Shown here piece after piece: positions 1 through 6,776 of a stretch of DNA of 8,016 bases. The notes beneath the pieces are model-generated. The model was given only the letters and a program-made list of their open reading frames with translations. It was not told the origin of the DNA and searched no databases. Source of the DNA: Chitinophagaceae bacterium (GTDB lineage Bacteria; Bacteroidota; Bacteroidia; Chitinophagales; Chitinophagaceae). Each line of letters begins with the position of its first letter. Position 1 is the stretch's first letter. A program made the translations under genes and the position numbers. Where the stretch lies: positions 1 to 8,016 of the forward strand of contig PKYU01000446.1 of the NCBI GenBank assembly GCA_003132765.1, written 5' to 3'.

Positions 1-128
1 TCAATATTATTAACAGGTGCAACAGTTGAAGCATTAGCTTTAACACCAATCAGTGCTGTAAGGGCAACTCCGAAAACTCTGGTCACCTTCTTTGTCAAGT
101 TAGCAATCCCATTTATTTTATTTACCAT
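1..128 (-). CDS. Small exported protein, N-terminal part only (runs off left edge)
   Basis: The frame starts at an ATG on the minus strand (128-126) and stays open for 42 codons to the window edge, so only the N-terminus is visible. It has a classic Sec signal peptide: a basic stretch at residues 4-17 with Lys4, Lys13, Lys14 and Arg17, a hydrophobic core at about 18-29 (VFGVALTALIGV), and an Ala31-Asn32-Ala33 motif giving likely signal peptidase I cleavage after residue 33. The mature part begins STVAPVNNI. No function can be assigned because the mature domain is missing. The upstream leader is AT-only with no Shine-Dalgarno sequence, as is usual in Bacteroidota. The signal peptide is seen directly; that this is a real gene is inferred from the signal peptide and start context. 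Confidence 0.6.
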   Translation of the reverse strand, partial: MVNKINGIANLTKKVTRVFGVALTALIGVKANASTVAPVNNI

Positions 129-147
129 AATACTTACAATTTAATGA

Positions 148-182
148 CTAAATTTAATAAAAATTATTTGAAATAATACAAT
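148..182 (-). promoter_or_regulatory. Possible Bacteroidota-type promoter with a palindrome between its boxes
   Basis: On the minus strand, upstream of the exported-protein start at 128, TAAATTTA (156-149) matches seven of eight positions of the Bacteroidota -7 box TAnnTTTG. An ATTG lies at 182-179, a 22-base gap away and near the expected -33 TTTG. Between them is a perfect AT-only inverted repeat, ATTATTT (163-169), one base, AAATAAT (171-177), which could be an operator. In DNA this AT-rich such matches arise by chance, so this is weak. Confidence 0.25.
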
Positions 183-191
183 TTTTTATAT

Positions 192-362
192 TTAATAATG
201 ATCCTGAGTGCTTATTATTTTAATGTTTTCTGAAATAGCCAGGTCAATAATACGCTCTGGTGTCATTTGAACGTCCCCCATATCCTAAGAGCCCATTTGT
301 CTAAAAGAGCGAACATGTATATCGGTAATAAGAAGCTTTCCCGGAATGACTGCTAATTTTAT
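192..362 (-). pseudogene. Remnant of a PHP-domain (polymerase and histidinol phosphatase) phosphoesterase
   Basis: The minus-strand frame has no start codon. It reads LLITDIHVRSFRQMGS, then a TAG stop at 287-285, then DMGDVQMTPERIIDLAISEN, then IKIISTQDHY, and ends in TAA at 194-192. The order is that of the N-terminus of PHP-domain proteins. First comes the DxHxHS metal motif (here D-I-H-V-R-S, so the second His is lost). A loop and the 'MTPERIIDLAISENIKII' helix-strand follow, and last the TDH-like motif (here QDH). In functional PHP proteins these residues bind metals for phosphoester hydrolysis. The internal stop, missing His, missing start and abrupt end after the first motifs make this a decayed fragment. 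The family match is by motif recognition, not a search. Confidence 0.55.
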
Positions 363-817
363 TCATCTATTAAAGCCATAGTTCGATGGTTTATATTGGA
401 TAATGTTTAAAAATTTAATAAAATAAACTTTAAATGTTTACACATTGTCTATTACAATAGAAAAGCAGTTTACAAAAACTGAAGCATTAGAGTACTCAAG
501 AAAAATTTGGATATTATGCTCTATAGTTTACCATGGATCGGTATATAAACATAAAATCCATGCCATAAATGCTATTTAAAAGAGATAAAAAGCGTAAATT
601 AATAAATCATTATTGTTATTTTTTAAGTCTGTGAGTTCAAAAGTTTATAAATTGTAGTAAGGGGTGTCAATCTCAAGAAAAAATATGGAAGAGACAGAAA
701 TAAAATTAATGAGGAGATAGTAACTAATATTCACAAAATGATTAAAGTGTAACCAAAAAATCTTTTTGAATAGATTACTTCATAGTTGCTTATAATAATT
801 TGTATAAACATACACAA
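363..817. other. AT-rich stretch with no supportable gene
   Basis: About 455 bases without a convincing gene. Two short stop-to-stop frames on the plus strand have fairly normal residue mixes: 427-579 (50 codons, no ATG, containing KQFTKTEALEYSRKIW) and 651-752 (33 codons, containing LKKKYGRDRNKINEEI, basic and helical-looking). Neither has a start codon in a good context and I recognise neither. With the PHP remnant next door they may be eroded gene pieces, but they could be chance frames. No terminal inverted repeats, tRNA or array were seen. Confidence 0.45.
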
Positions 818-845
818 AAAGCTCTTATAATATTATAAGAGCTTT
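818..845 (-). terminator. Intrinsic terminator of the minus-strand operon
   Basis: A perfect 28-base palindrome: AAAGCTCTTATAAT (818-831) followed directly by its complement ATTATAAGAGCTTT (832-845). It begins 4 bases past the TAA stop (852-850) of the 81-residue gene. Read on the minus strand the arm ends in a run of five T (820-816). The whole stem cannot pair because a loop is needed, but about 11-12 pairs can form. Position and U-run fit a Rho-independent terminator for the two-gene operon; the palindrome could also serve convergent transcripts. Confidence 0.7.
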
Positions 846-849
846 AAAA

Positions 850-1095
850 TTAATCGGCAATTTTTTTTGCTTTCCCATTTCCATTAAAAGTTGCATAATG
901 CTGTTTCACCAGCTTTTCAGCTAACTCTTGCAATTCTTTGATATCTGCATGATTAAAGCACCGAAGAATGACTTCAGGCGTTGAATTTTCAGCCTTTTCC
1001 TTTTCTTCTAATGATAGCGACTCAGGATAAATTCTCTTTATACTCATGGAATTTTCTCCATCGAAGACCATTTCAAAAGATTGAGGATTTTTCAT
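850..1095 (-). CDS. Uncharacterised 81-residue protein, second gene of a two-gene operon
   Basis: Starts at ATG (1095-1093) and ends at TAA (852-850). The product is small, soluble and charged, with no signal peptide or membrane segment. The N-terminal third looks like beta structure (SFEMVFDGENSMSIKRIYP). The region from about residue 28 is mostly helical: LSLEEKEKAENSTPEVILR, then ADIKELQELAEKLVKQHY. The C-terminus is a basic, Gly/Asn-containing tail (NGNGKAKKIAD). I do not recognise the family. It begins only 10 bases after the stop of the membrane GAF-like gene and is followed at once by a strong terminator, so the two are almost certainly co-transcribed. It may be a partner or regulator of the membrane protein (inference). 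No Shine-Dalgarno is visible; the leader is AT-rich. Confidence 0.75.
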   Translation of the reverse strand: MKNPQSFEMVFDGENSMSIKRIYPESLSLEEKEKAENSTPEVILRCFNHADIKELQELAEKLVKQHYATFNGNGKAKKIAD

Positions 1096-1105
1096 TTTGT
1101 TAAGT

Positions 1106-1969
1106 TTATAAAGTTCTAGATTTGTTTATTTTCATTATAACATCAAATACACCGTCTGCAACTCCTTCAATAATTTGTACATGATAACGATTGTTGAATT
1201 TATATGTCAAAGGACAATCTACACAAATAAAGCCCCAAATTTCATACTTAATTTTTCCATCCTCTCTCTTCTCTTTCGGTTCTGTCATTGGTAATACAGG
1301 ATAAACAAGCTCGCTTTTATAAGGCAAGATACCTTCTAAATAGGCTGGCTTACTTGTAGTTTGGTAATTTTCTGTTTTAGGGACATTATTATTTAAATAA
1401 TAAAAATTTGAACGTTCTCCATTCAAAACGTTATTAATAATAACTTGGTATGCCGTGCTCCCATTTACTCGATGAACTTGTTTCTTATATTCAGCTGTGT
1501 TTCGGACCAGATAGTGTGAAAAGTCTCTACAAACATTTTCAACAATTGCGTCGCTAGAAATTGGCTCATTGAGAATGGGTAGTTTTATCGAAACAGAACA
1601 ATCTGCCTTAGTTAATCTATCAAAAACCTTTTTTAACGTGTTACATATCTGAACCAATGAATCAATTATATCTTCATTACTGTTAGAATTTTCACGTTTC
1701 AAATGGTTAATTAAACCGAATCCGTCTTTTAAGAAAACAATAGCATCCCCGTAAGCAGATGAACGGGACGTGTTGGTCACTAAATATCGAATAAAAGACA
1801 CGATAAAAGCAATCAGTAAAACTAGGATTCCCAATCCAACGGACTTTATAATACTTAAGCCAAGCAGTTCTTTTCCCAACAAAAAAAGAGCAACCATCGC
1901 ACTAATACTACCTACTAACCATTTCCAAATTCTACCTCTGAAAAAATTATATAAAAAAGATTCAAACAC
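1106..1969 (-). CDS. Two-helix membrane protein with a cytosolic GAF-like domain
   Basis: 287 residues. Two hydrophobic segments form a hairpin at about 15-38 (KWLVGSISAMVALFLLGKEL) and 43-64 (SVGLGILVLLIAFIVSFIRY). A soluble part of about 220 residues follows. Its second half has the strand pattern of a GAF domain: YKSELVYPVLP at about 217-227, then IWGFICVDCP at 244-253 leading to a final helix with 'IIEGVADGVFDVI'. GAF domains bind small ligands such as cyclic nucleotides, but no ligand or catalytic residues can be read here, and no kinase, cyclase or HTH domain is attached. The start is a GTG at 1969-1967; the next in-frame Met (residue 25) lies inside the first helix, so GTG is preferred. 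It is the first gene of the operon with the 81-residue gene. The membrane hairpin is clear; the GAF assignment is by pattern only. Confidence 0.75.
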   Translation of the reverse strand: MFESFLYNFFRGRIWKWLVGSISAMVALFLLGKELLGLSIIKSVGLGILVLLIAFIVSFIRYLVTNTSRSSAYGDAIVFLKDGFGLINHLKRENSNSNEDIIDSLVQICNTLKKVFDRLTKADCSVSIKLPILNEPISSDAIVENVCRDFSHYLVRNTAEYKKQVHRVNGSTAYQVIINNVLNGERSNFYYLNNNVPKTENYQTTSKPAYLEGILPYKSELVYPVLPMTEPKEKREDGKIKYEIWGFICVDCPLTYKFNNRYHVQIIEGVADGVFDVIMKINKSRTL

Positions 1970-2229
1970 TATTAAATTGTTGTGTAACTTAATAAGAAAA
2001 TTAATTCATTCAAAATTTTAAAAATCCACTGGTGTTAATAATTGAATGCATTTTATAAATATACAAAAATTAAATATAGGGTTTATTCAAACAAAATCCA
2101 TCGTGCAATTCCTTAATTGTCCTAATTAACGCGAAAGGAAAACTAAAATCAAGCTTTGTATTACTGAGGTAATTTTGATTCAAGAAACTTGATAAATAAC
2201 CAGTATCAGATTATTTCAATTGAAGGTAA
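1970..2229. other. Intergenic region upstream of the membrane-GAF operon, with a coding-like open frame
   Basis: This AT-rich region should hold the promoter of the minus-strand operon, but no box is clear enough to call. On the minus strand a stop-to-stop frame of 46 codons (2210-2070) has a coding-like residue mix, including TKLDFSFPFALIRTIKELHD and GFCLNKPYI before a TAA. The same frame continues upstream beyond one TAA (2213-2211) to 2294, with HLFADKAGERPIYLQLK. There is no start codon in a good context. It could be the eroded C-terminus of a gene or chance. Confidence 0.35.
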
Positions 2230-2925
2230 ATAGGTCTCTCTCCGGCTTTGTCAGCAAATAGATGCGCCAAACCATTGCAACAAAAAGCAAAGTTCTATCT
2301 ATTTACTTTTATGGATTGCTTTTACTTGCAATGCCCATTTCGATGACCCTTCGCAAGCTCAGGTTCAACCTTATGGGTACACGTAGTTTGTCACATTATT
2401 TGCAGTTCCTGCAGCCTTCTTTCGTGGCAGCTATTTGTGTCCTTCATCCCACTTCGTTTATTGCTTCCTTAGTTCCTCTCAATTTCGTTTCATTCACAAG
2501 CTCTTCTATTGCTTCCGCTGTATGGTGTTAAATATAACTCACAAGGCTATACGCAAAAACACACATACAGCTTCGCAATCCTAAGGTTCATTTCACTTCA
2601 CTTTCGCTCCACTGCGTCATTCATTCACTTCAGTAGGATTCAGTCCACCGCTGCCTATAATTTTGCGTGCCTTGCGGCCTGCTATGGCTACGAGTTTGTC
2701 ATGTTTTTTGTATCCTGCACTCATCTTTGCTCCAACAAAAAAAACACGCCAACCCCTTGCGTATGACGTAGCTGTCCACCGCCCTTTCAGGGCTTGCGTG
2801 ACCACCACCATAGCAGGCACACGCCGCCAATTCCGTCATCCTTCCTCCATTGGCTTTGGCGGCACGCTCCTGGCTGCAGTGTGGGCAAGTGTGCCACACA
2901 GCTATTCTTCTTTTGGCTGAAGGCT
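2230..2925. other. GC-elevated block without a convincing gene; probable relic or repeat DNA
   Basis: Base composition shifts sharply here: 2761-2880 is about 60% GC, while kinase-gene lines fall below 30%. Several frames of 60-90 codons overlap on both strands, as expected when GC rises and stops become rare, and none has a good start or a recognisable domain. Minus-strand frames at 2820-2617 (ending GSGGLNPTEVNE) and 2899-2699 (starting MWHTCPHCSQERAAKANGG) overlap each other, so at most one could be real. Small hairpins occur: GCCCT-TTC-AGGGC (2781-2793), and GTGTGG (2879-2884) with CCACAC (2894-2899), extendable by GCT/AGC. The phrase CTTCGCAAGCTCAGG (2349-2363) resembles a phrase I recall as repeated in Bacteroidota genomes. 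No transposase or intron domain is visible. A relic of a mobile element or a structured non-coding locus is possible; neither is shown. Confidence 0.45.
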
Positions 2926-3137
2926 CATTTACCTGTTATATTTGCTGAGAGATTTTATTCTTCTGGAAATGAATGCAAAAATTCAAGCCAAAGCATTCCA
3001 ACTCTGAAAAACTGCTTCTTTCTATTATTGCACAGTTTTTTTCATTTTCAAAAAAAAATTACCGTTCATTTCTAAAAAGCATCTCTAATTTATAAAACTT
3101 TTCTTTATCTTTTGGCTATGTGAAATACTTAACTGCT

Positions 3138-5759
3138 ATGAACATTCTTTTAATGCTCAATTTCATAAGAAAAATATCATTTTTTAGCATTGCATCTCTG
3201 CTTTTGAATCTAAATGCAATTTCGCAAAAAGTTGAAAAAAAGAAACGCAATAAATCTTTCTCTTCTCAAATCGCACAATCAATCCCTGTAGGAATAAGTG
3301 AACCATACACTCCCAAACTTTTGCCTTCAAAAGTTATAATAGACTATTTCATTAATGAAAAGAAGGCAACAACAAATTACTTTGCCTTCATTAATAAAAA
3401 TAAAACAGAAAGGTTCCGTAGCGATAGCTTAATAACTCAGTTCAAAGAGTTTATTGATTCATTTATTATTCGATATAATAAAAACCAGTATGATTATGAT
3501 ACCGATCTTAAATTTGGCATTTTTAAAAATATAAATGAAAAATTAGAAATATTAAAACAAAAAAGAAATAATAACCTAAATAAAAATGAACTCAAGAATA
3601 TTTTCGAATCAATTGATACTTTGCCAAATTCAGAGGACAAGATAAGATTGCTATTGAAATATGGTTATGTTTCCATTCAAATCAAAACTTTTTTTAATGA
3701 AGTGATTTCTATTTGCAAATTAGCTGAAACCAGCGCAGGGTTGATTACCGACCTATATCAAAGAGCTATAGCCTACATAGATATTGGCGATTTCGCATAT
3801 TATTTTCAATTAAATGACATAGCAATAAGGTACTATTATTTAGCTAGAGAAAATCTTGATAATTCCGATGAAGATAGTGAAGATAAAAATTATGAACAGG
3901 GCCAAATTTGTGCGAGTCTCGCTAACATCTTCTTATATTATACAAGCCAAGGCTACTTGAAATCATACAGCTATTCAAGAACGGCGAGCAATTATTTTCG
4001 AAATGCCAGAGATACAATTAAATGGAACATAAATAATAGCTTATCTAATCTGACTGAGGCTTATTTATGGACAGAATTGAATATATCAAATTTGTACATA
4101 GGGGTAAATACCCAACATGAACAAAGCTTGAATGATTTGAAATTTTGGTACAGCTGTTACCAACGCGGTATTCAGTACGATAACGAAACAAAGTATTTAC
4201 AGCTTTCTGCTATAGCCGAAAACTTGATGGTGGATAGTACTTATAAAGAGGCATTGATATATTACCTGAATGCCTTCTTTTATGCAGCAAATGGCACGAA
4301 TAAACAAGAAGTAACTTCACTTTTAAATAATATCTCATATTTATATGCAAAGCTAGGAAATGAACAGCCAGCAATGGAAATTGTAAATTTGGATTTTTAT
4401 CTCCAAGAAAAAGTTCAAGACAGTCTGCAAGTATATTATTGTTCTTTGGCAAAAGCTAATGTATTTAAAGAGTTAAAAAAATATGACTCTGCTATACTAT
4501 ACCTTAATAAGATTCAATTTTTGAATGGTTTGGAGGATAAATTTTTTCGGTCTGATGATATTCTGCAAGAGATAGTTGCGCAAAAAAAAGACATTTTTGA
4601 TTCCATTGGATCCGATTCTTCAAATTTTTATGAGAAGTCCTTTCTCAATTTCCAAGGGCGAGACCTCCAAACAGTTTCGAATTTAGTAGGAGCTGAATCT
4701 GAAGCCATAGGTGGCTACCTTAACCGTTCCAGAAATAAATCCTCTGAAAGTGAATTATTGTTAAAAAACACACTTGCAAAAAATATCAAAATTCAAGACC
4801 AAATTTCAATGGCTAAAAATGAAACTGATAGGTTGAACGTCAGATTAAGTAGACAACGTGATTCAGCAGAGAGTTTAAGATATGCTGATAGCTCAAAAAG
4901 CGCTAAACAAATTACAAAGGAAAAAGAAAAAACAGACGAGCAGGTTAACCTTGCAAGAAAGAGAATGCCAATTATAGAAGAACAAAAAAAAATTAGTACC
5001 CGAGAAAGAATTGTTTGGATTTTGGGAAGCCTAATAGGCTTGGCTTTAATAGCTGGATTTATCTATTTTGATAAGAAAACTAACAAATTAAAACTTTCAA
5101 AGGAGCAAGATGAAAAAAGAAAAAAAGAAATTGAACTTAAACAATTGGATGAACTTGCACGAAATAAAATTCATAATATCCAGAATGATTATCATGCTTT
5201 GCCAAACATGCTTTATAATGGAGAAATAGAAAAAGCCAAATTATATACAGCAGAATATGGTGCTTACCTTGCGACTTTTTTTGAAAATTGGAAAAAAGAA
5301 AAAATCACTCTTTGGGATGAATTAATTTTATTAAAACAATATTGCAATGTGAAACAAGCCTTAGGACAAAAAGTAATATTTAATGAAAAGAATGTCTGTA
5401 TAAATGTTAATCCTAAGACAACTCACTTTATACAGTCGGTCTTCGATACTCTTCTTGATAACACTGTTAGAAGAGGATTTAAGGATAAACAGGGTGATTG
5501 TTATTTCTATGTAAAGATTGAAAGAAAAGGCAAATTACTCTTCTGTGATGTTCAAGATAAGGGAACTCCTCCTAATAATTCTGATAGCTATTTTAGGAGA
5601 AAAGATTCAGGGTTAAATATATTGAAATCGAGAGTCAAAGGAATGTTTGAATTAAAGAATATTCCAGTACCGATTGATTTTTTTATTGTTAAAGCTGCAG
5701 AAGACATGGGCGGAACAATTATTAAAATAATAATGCCTTACGATGAACAAATTATTTGA
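3138..5759 (+). CDS. TPR-containing membrane sensor histidine kinase (LytS/GHKL type)
   Basis: 873 residues from the ATG at 3138. A GTG at 3120 and an ATG at 3153 are in frame; the last gives the tidiest signal peptide, MLNFIRKISFFSIASLLLNL, with cleavage likely after LNA. Order: signal peptide 1-27; a mainly helical, TPR-like sensor at about 150-460 (for example around 215-245, 372-415 and 430-465); coiled coil about 536-620; one transmembrane helix 625-646 (IVWILGSLIGLALIAGFIYF); a second charged helix; then the kinase core. The phospho-acceptor is probably His679 in KIHNIQNDYH, followed by the LytS-like ITLWDELILLKQYCNVKQAL. ATP-binding motifs are an N-box LLDNTVRRGF (Asn775), G1 DVQDKGTPP (Asp807) and a short second Gly motif DSGLNIL (Gly825). 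The TPR part should be periplasmic and signal to the cytosolic kinase. The gene overlaps the regulator gene by 17 bases, a translationally coupled pair. The stimulus is unknown. Catalytic motifs are off-consensus. Confidence 0.9.
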   Translation: MNILLMLNFIRKISFFSIASLLLNLNAISQKVEKKKRNKSFSSQIAQSIPVGISEPYTPKLLPSKVIIDYFINEKKATTNYFAFINKNKTERFRSDSLITQFKEFIDSFIIRYNKNQYDYDTDLKFGIFKNINEKLEILKQKRNNNLNKNELKNIFESIDTLPNSEDKIRLLLKYGYVSIQIKTFFNEVISICKLAETSAGLITDLYQRAIAYIDIGDFAYYFQLNDIAIRYYYLARENLDNSDEDSEDKNYEQGQICASLANIFLYYTSQGYLKSYSYSRTASNYFRNARDTIKWNINNSLSNLTEAYLWTELNISNLYIGVNTQHEQSLNDLKFWYSCYQRGIQYDNETKYLQLSAIAENLMVDSTYKEALIYYLNAFFYAANGTNKQEVTSLLNNISYLYAKLGNEQPAMEIVNLDFYLQEKVQDSLQVYYCSLAKANVFKELKKYDSAILYLNKIQFLNGLEDKFFRSDDILQEIVAQKKDIFDSIGSDSSNFYEKSFLNFQGRDLQTVSNLVGAESEAIGGYLNRSRNKSSESELLLKNTLAKNIKIQDQISMAKNETDRLNVRLSRQRDSAESLRYADSSKSAKQITKEKEKTDEQVNLARKRMPIIEEQKKISTRERIVWILGSLIGLALIAGFIYFDKKTNKLKLSKEQDEKRKKEIELKQLDELARNKIHNIQNDYHALPNMLYNGEIEKAKLYTAEYGAYLATFFENWKKEKITLWDELILLKQYCNVKQALGQKVIFNEKNVCINVNPKTTHFIQSVFDTLLDNTVRRGFKDKQGDCYFYVKIERKGKLLFCDVQDKGTPPNNSDSYFRRKDSGLNILKSRVKGMFELKNIPVPIDFFIVKAAEDMGGTIIKIIMPYDEQII

Positions 5760-6486
5760 AACACTGATTGTTGAAGACGATATTGATTCCCTTAATTCTT
5801 TGCTTAGAGAATTAGCAGTATATGATAAAATCATAAAAGTAAAAGCGATTGCAAAGTCTTATGATGATGCCTGGAAAATTGTGCTGACACAAACATTTGA
5901 TTTATCAATACTTGATAAAAATTTAGATGAGGGGTATACCTGCTTTGATTTAATAAAAAATTCTAACATTGAGAATTTTGGAATTATTGCCCTCAATTCA
6001 CAAAGCGCTAGTTTTAGTATAGATATTCTAGGACTATTTAAAGAGCTACCAACTTATATACTCAAACCATATCTTCCAGGAACTATCGGTGATTTTATTA
6101 AGCGACTAAATGAAATCAAAATTGCAGATAAAAATGGAAAAATTTTTTTAGACGCAGGCCATCAAGGCATTATCCCAATTGACGAAGATTCTATCATGTA
6201 CATTGAAGCTGAATTGGGTTGTTCAGCATATCACCTATCAAAATTTTATGATAACAAACTGAAAATAACTATTTCGGAAAACCTGGGAGATCAAGAAAAT
6301 AAACTAAACCATAAGAAATTTTTACGAGTACACAAGAGCTTTATTGTAAACGTAGAAAAGATAGTGAAATTCCAAAAGGGAGATACAAGAACGAGTGGAA
6401 AACTACTATTAGAAAATAATACTATCGTCGATTATTCCCTTGCCAACTACAATAAAATAAAAGAAATGATGAAAAATTTCAAATAA
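5743..6486 (+). CDS. LytTR-family response regulator
   Basis: 247 residues in two domains. Receiver, residues 1 to about 122: the acidic pocket is Glu11, Asp12 and Asp13 in LIVEDD; the phospho-acceptor is Asp58 in DLSILDKNLDEG; the conserved Lys is Lys108 in YILKPY. The usual switch Thr/Ser position appears to be Asn85 (IIALNSQS). LytTR DNA-binding domain, about 132-245: it starts GKIFLDAGHQGIIPI, then DEDSIMYIEAELGCSAYHLS, and has the diagnostic FLRVHKSFIVNVEKIVKFQ at its end. LytTR domains bind promoter DNA through beta-strand loops. Its ATG lies inside the kinase gene (17-base overlap), so the kinase is the obvious phosphate donor. Targets are not known; no clear LytTR direct-repeat site was identified near the flanking genes. 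Confidence 0.93.
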   Translation: MNKLFETLIVEDDIDSLNSLLRELAVYDKIIKVKAIAKSYDDAWKIVLTQTFDLSILDKNLDEGYTCFDLIKNSNIENFGIIALNSQSASFSIDILGLFKELPTYILKPYLPGTIGDFIKRLNEIKIADKNGKIFLDAGHQGIIPIDEDSIMYIEAELGCSAYHLSKFYDNKLKITISENLGDQENKLNHKKFLRVHKSFIVNVEKIVKFQKGDTRTSGKLLLENNTIVDYSLANYNKIKEMMKNFK

Positions 6487-6544
6487 TGTCTTTGCATTTT
6501 CATCTCTCATTTCCGCACTTTCAATTCTTAATTGGCATCTTGAT

Positions 6545-6561
6545 GAGATAGTCGTTATCTC
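6545..6561 (+). terminator. Weak hairpin after the kinase-regulator operon
   Basis: GAGATA (6545-6550), loop GTCGT, TATCTC (6556-6561), about 60 bases after the regulator stop and followed by a pyrimidine-rich stretch (TTTCCTACTTCGTTTTT). The 6-pair AT-rich stem is weak and the T run is broken, so terminator function is uncertain. Confidence 0.3.
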
Positions 6562-6587
6562 TTTCCTACTTCGTTTTTAGCTTGCTT

Positions 6588-6617
6588 ACTGTAAATAATA
6601 ATTCAAAAAATTACAGT
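6588..6617 (+). promoter_or_regulatory. Inverted repeat one base before a peptide start codon
   Basis: ACTGTAA (6588-6594) and TTACAGT (6611-6617) are exact complements separated by 16 A/T-rich bases. The right arm ends one base before the ATG at 6619. In RNA this could form a 7-pair hairpin limiting ribosome access to the peptide start; in DNA it could be an operator. The repeat is seen directly; the role is inference. Confidence 0.35.
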
Positions 6618-6618
6618 T

Positions 6619-6699
6619 ATGAAATTCCTATCAATCTACAAACTTCCAAATTTAGTTTGCTTTCTTATTGCATTTTTCCAGTGGTTTCTTAGTTCATAA
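6619..6699 (+). CDS. Possible 26-residue hydrophobic membrane peptide
   Basis: ATG at 6619, TAA at 6697-6699. The peptide has a short basic start (MKFLSIYKLPN) and a hydrophobic, aromatic stretch (LVCFLIAFFQWFLSS) able to form one transmembrane helix. The leader before it is A-rich, as for other starts in this window, and carries an inverted repeat right up to the ATG. The frame ends about 3 bases before the U-run end of a predicted convergent small RNA on the other strand. Short Lys-start hydrophobic peptides beside an opposing small RNA are typical of type I toxins, but a 26-codon frame can arise by chance in AT-rich DNA, where hydrophobic codons are common. No family is recognised. It could also be a leader peptide or not translated. 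Confidence 0.35.
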   Translation: MKFLSIYKLPNLVCFLIAFFQWFLSS

Positions 6700-6701
6700 A
6701 T

Positions 6702-6741
6702 AAAAAAAAGGAGGCCTTGCACTTACGATGCAATAGCCTCC
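6702..6741 (-). terminator. Strong intrinsic terminator on the minus strand
   Basis: On the minus strand GGAGGC (6741-6736) pairs with GCCTCC (6715-6710). An inner stem TTGCA/TGCAA (6733-6729 with 6721-6717) and a 7-base loop complete it, with a small internal bulge. The GC stem is followed directly by eight T (6709-6702). This is the textbook intrinsic terminator form. No protein gene lies upstream of it on this strand, which is why a small RNA is proposed. Confidence 0.75.
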
Positions 6742-6770
6742 AACGATGTCCATTTCGAGCATGGAACACC
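6702..6770 (-). ncRNA. Predicted small RNA of about 70 nt
   Basis: A promoter-like sequence, a short structured body and a strong terminator lie in the right order and spacing on the minus strand. The 5' end is estimated near 6770, seven bases after the -10 box, and the 3' end at the T run near 6702. The body has a first hairpin: GTTCCAT (6767-6761) pairs with ATGGAC (6753-6748) with one bulged base and a 7-base loop. A short linker and the terminator hairpin follow. No reading frame of note is present. It ends about 3 bases from the stop codon of the 26-residue peptide frame on the opposite strand, so a plus-strand peptide transcript that reads on would be fully complementary to it. I cannot match it to a known RNA family. 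A stray terminator plus a chance promoter remains possible. Confidence 0.45.
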
Positions 6771-6776
6771 GCTTCA

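Noticed and set aside
651..752. Short basic frame as a transposase remnant
   Set aside because: No transposase motif is present and the frame is too short to assign.
818..845. 28-base palindrome as a recombination or attachment site
   Set aside because: Its place just after a stop codon and the T run on the minus strand fit a terminator better; no second copy was seen.
1770..2021. Plus-strand frame of 83 codons
   Set aside because: Antisense shadow of the start of the membrane-GAF gene and its leader.
2617..2899. Two overlapping minus-strand frames, one with a CPHC motif and one ending GGLNPTEVNE
   Set aside because: They overlap in different frames and neither shows a recognisable domain, so I did not call either as a gene; noted in the block description.
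2262..2920. Plus-strand frames of 85-93 codons in the GC-rich block
   Set aside because: They overlap one another and the minus-strand frames, have no domain or good start, and show low-complexity Ser/Phe/His-rich composition typical of non-coding frames.
3120..3137. GTG start for the kinase
   Set aside because: It adds six residues before a Met that better starts the signal peptide; kept only as an alternative.
4210..4452. Minus-strand frame inside the kinase gene
   Set aside because: Antisense shadow within a clear coding region.
5652..5834. Minus-strand frame over the kinase-regulator junction
   Set aside because: Antisense shadow; both plus-strand genes are well supported.
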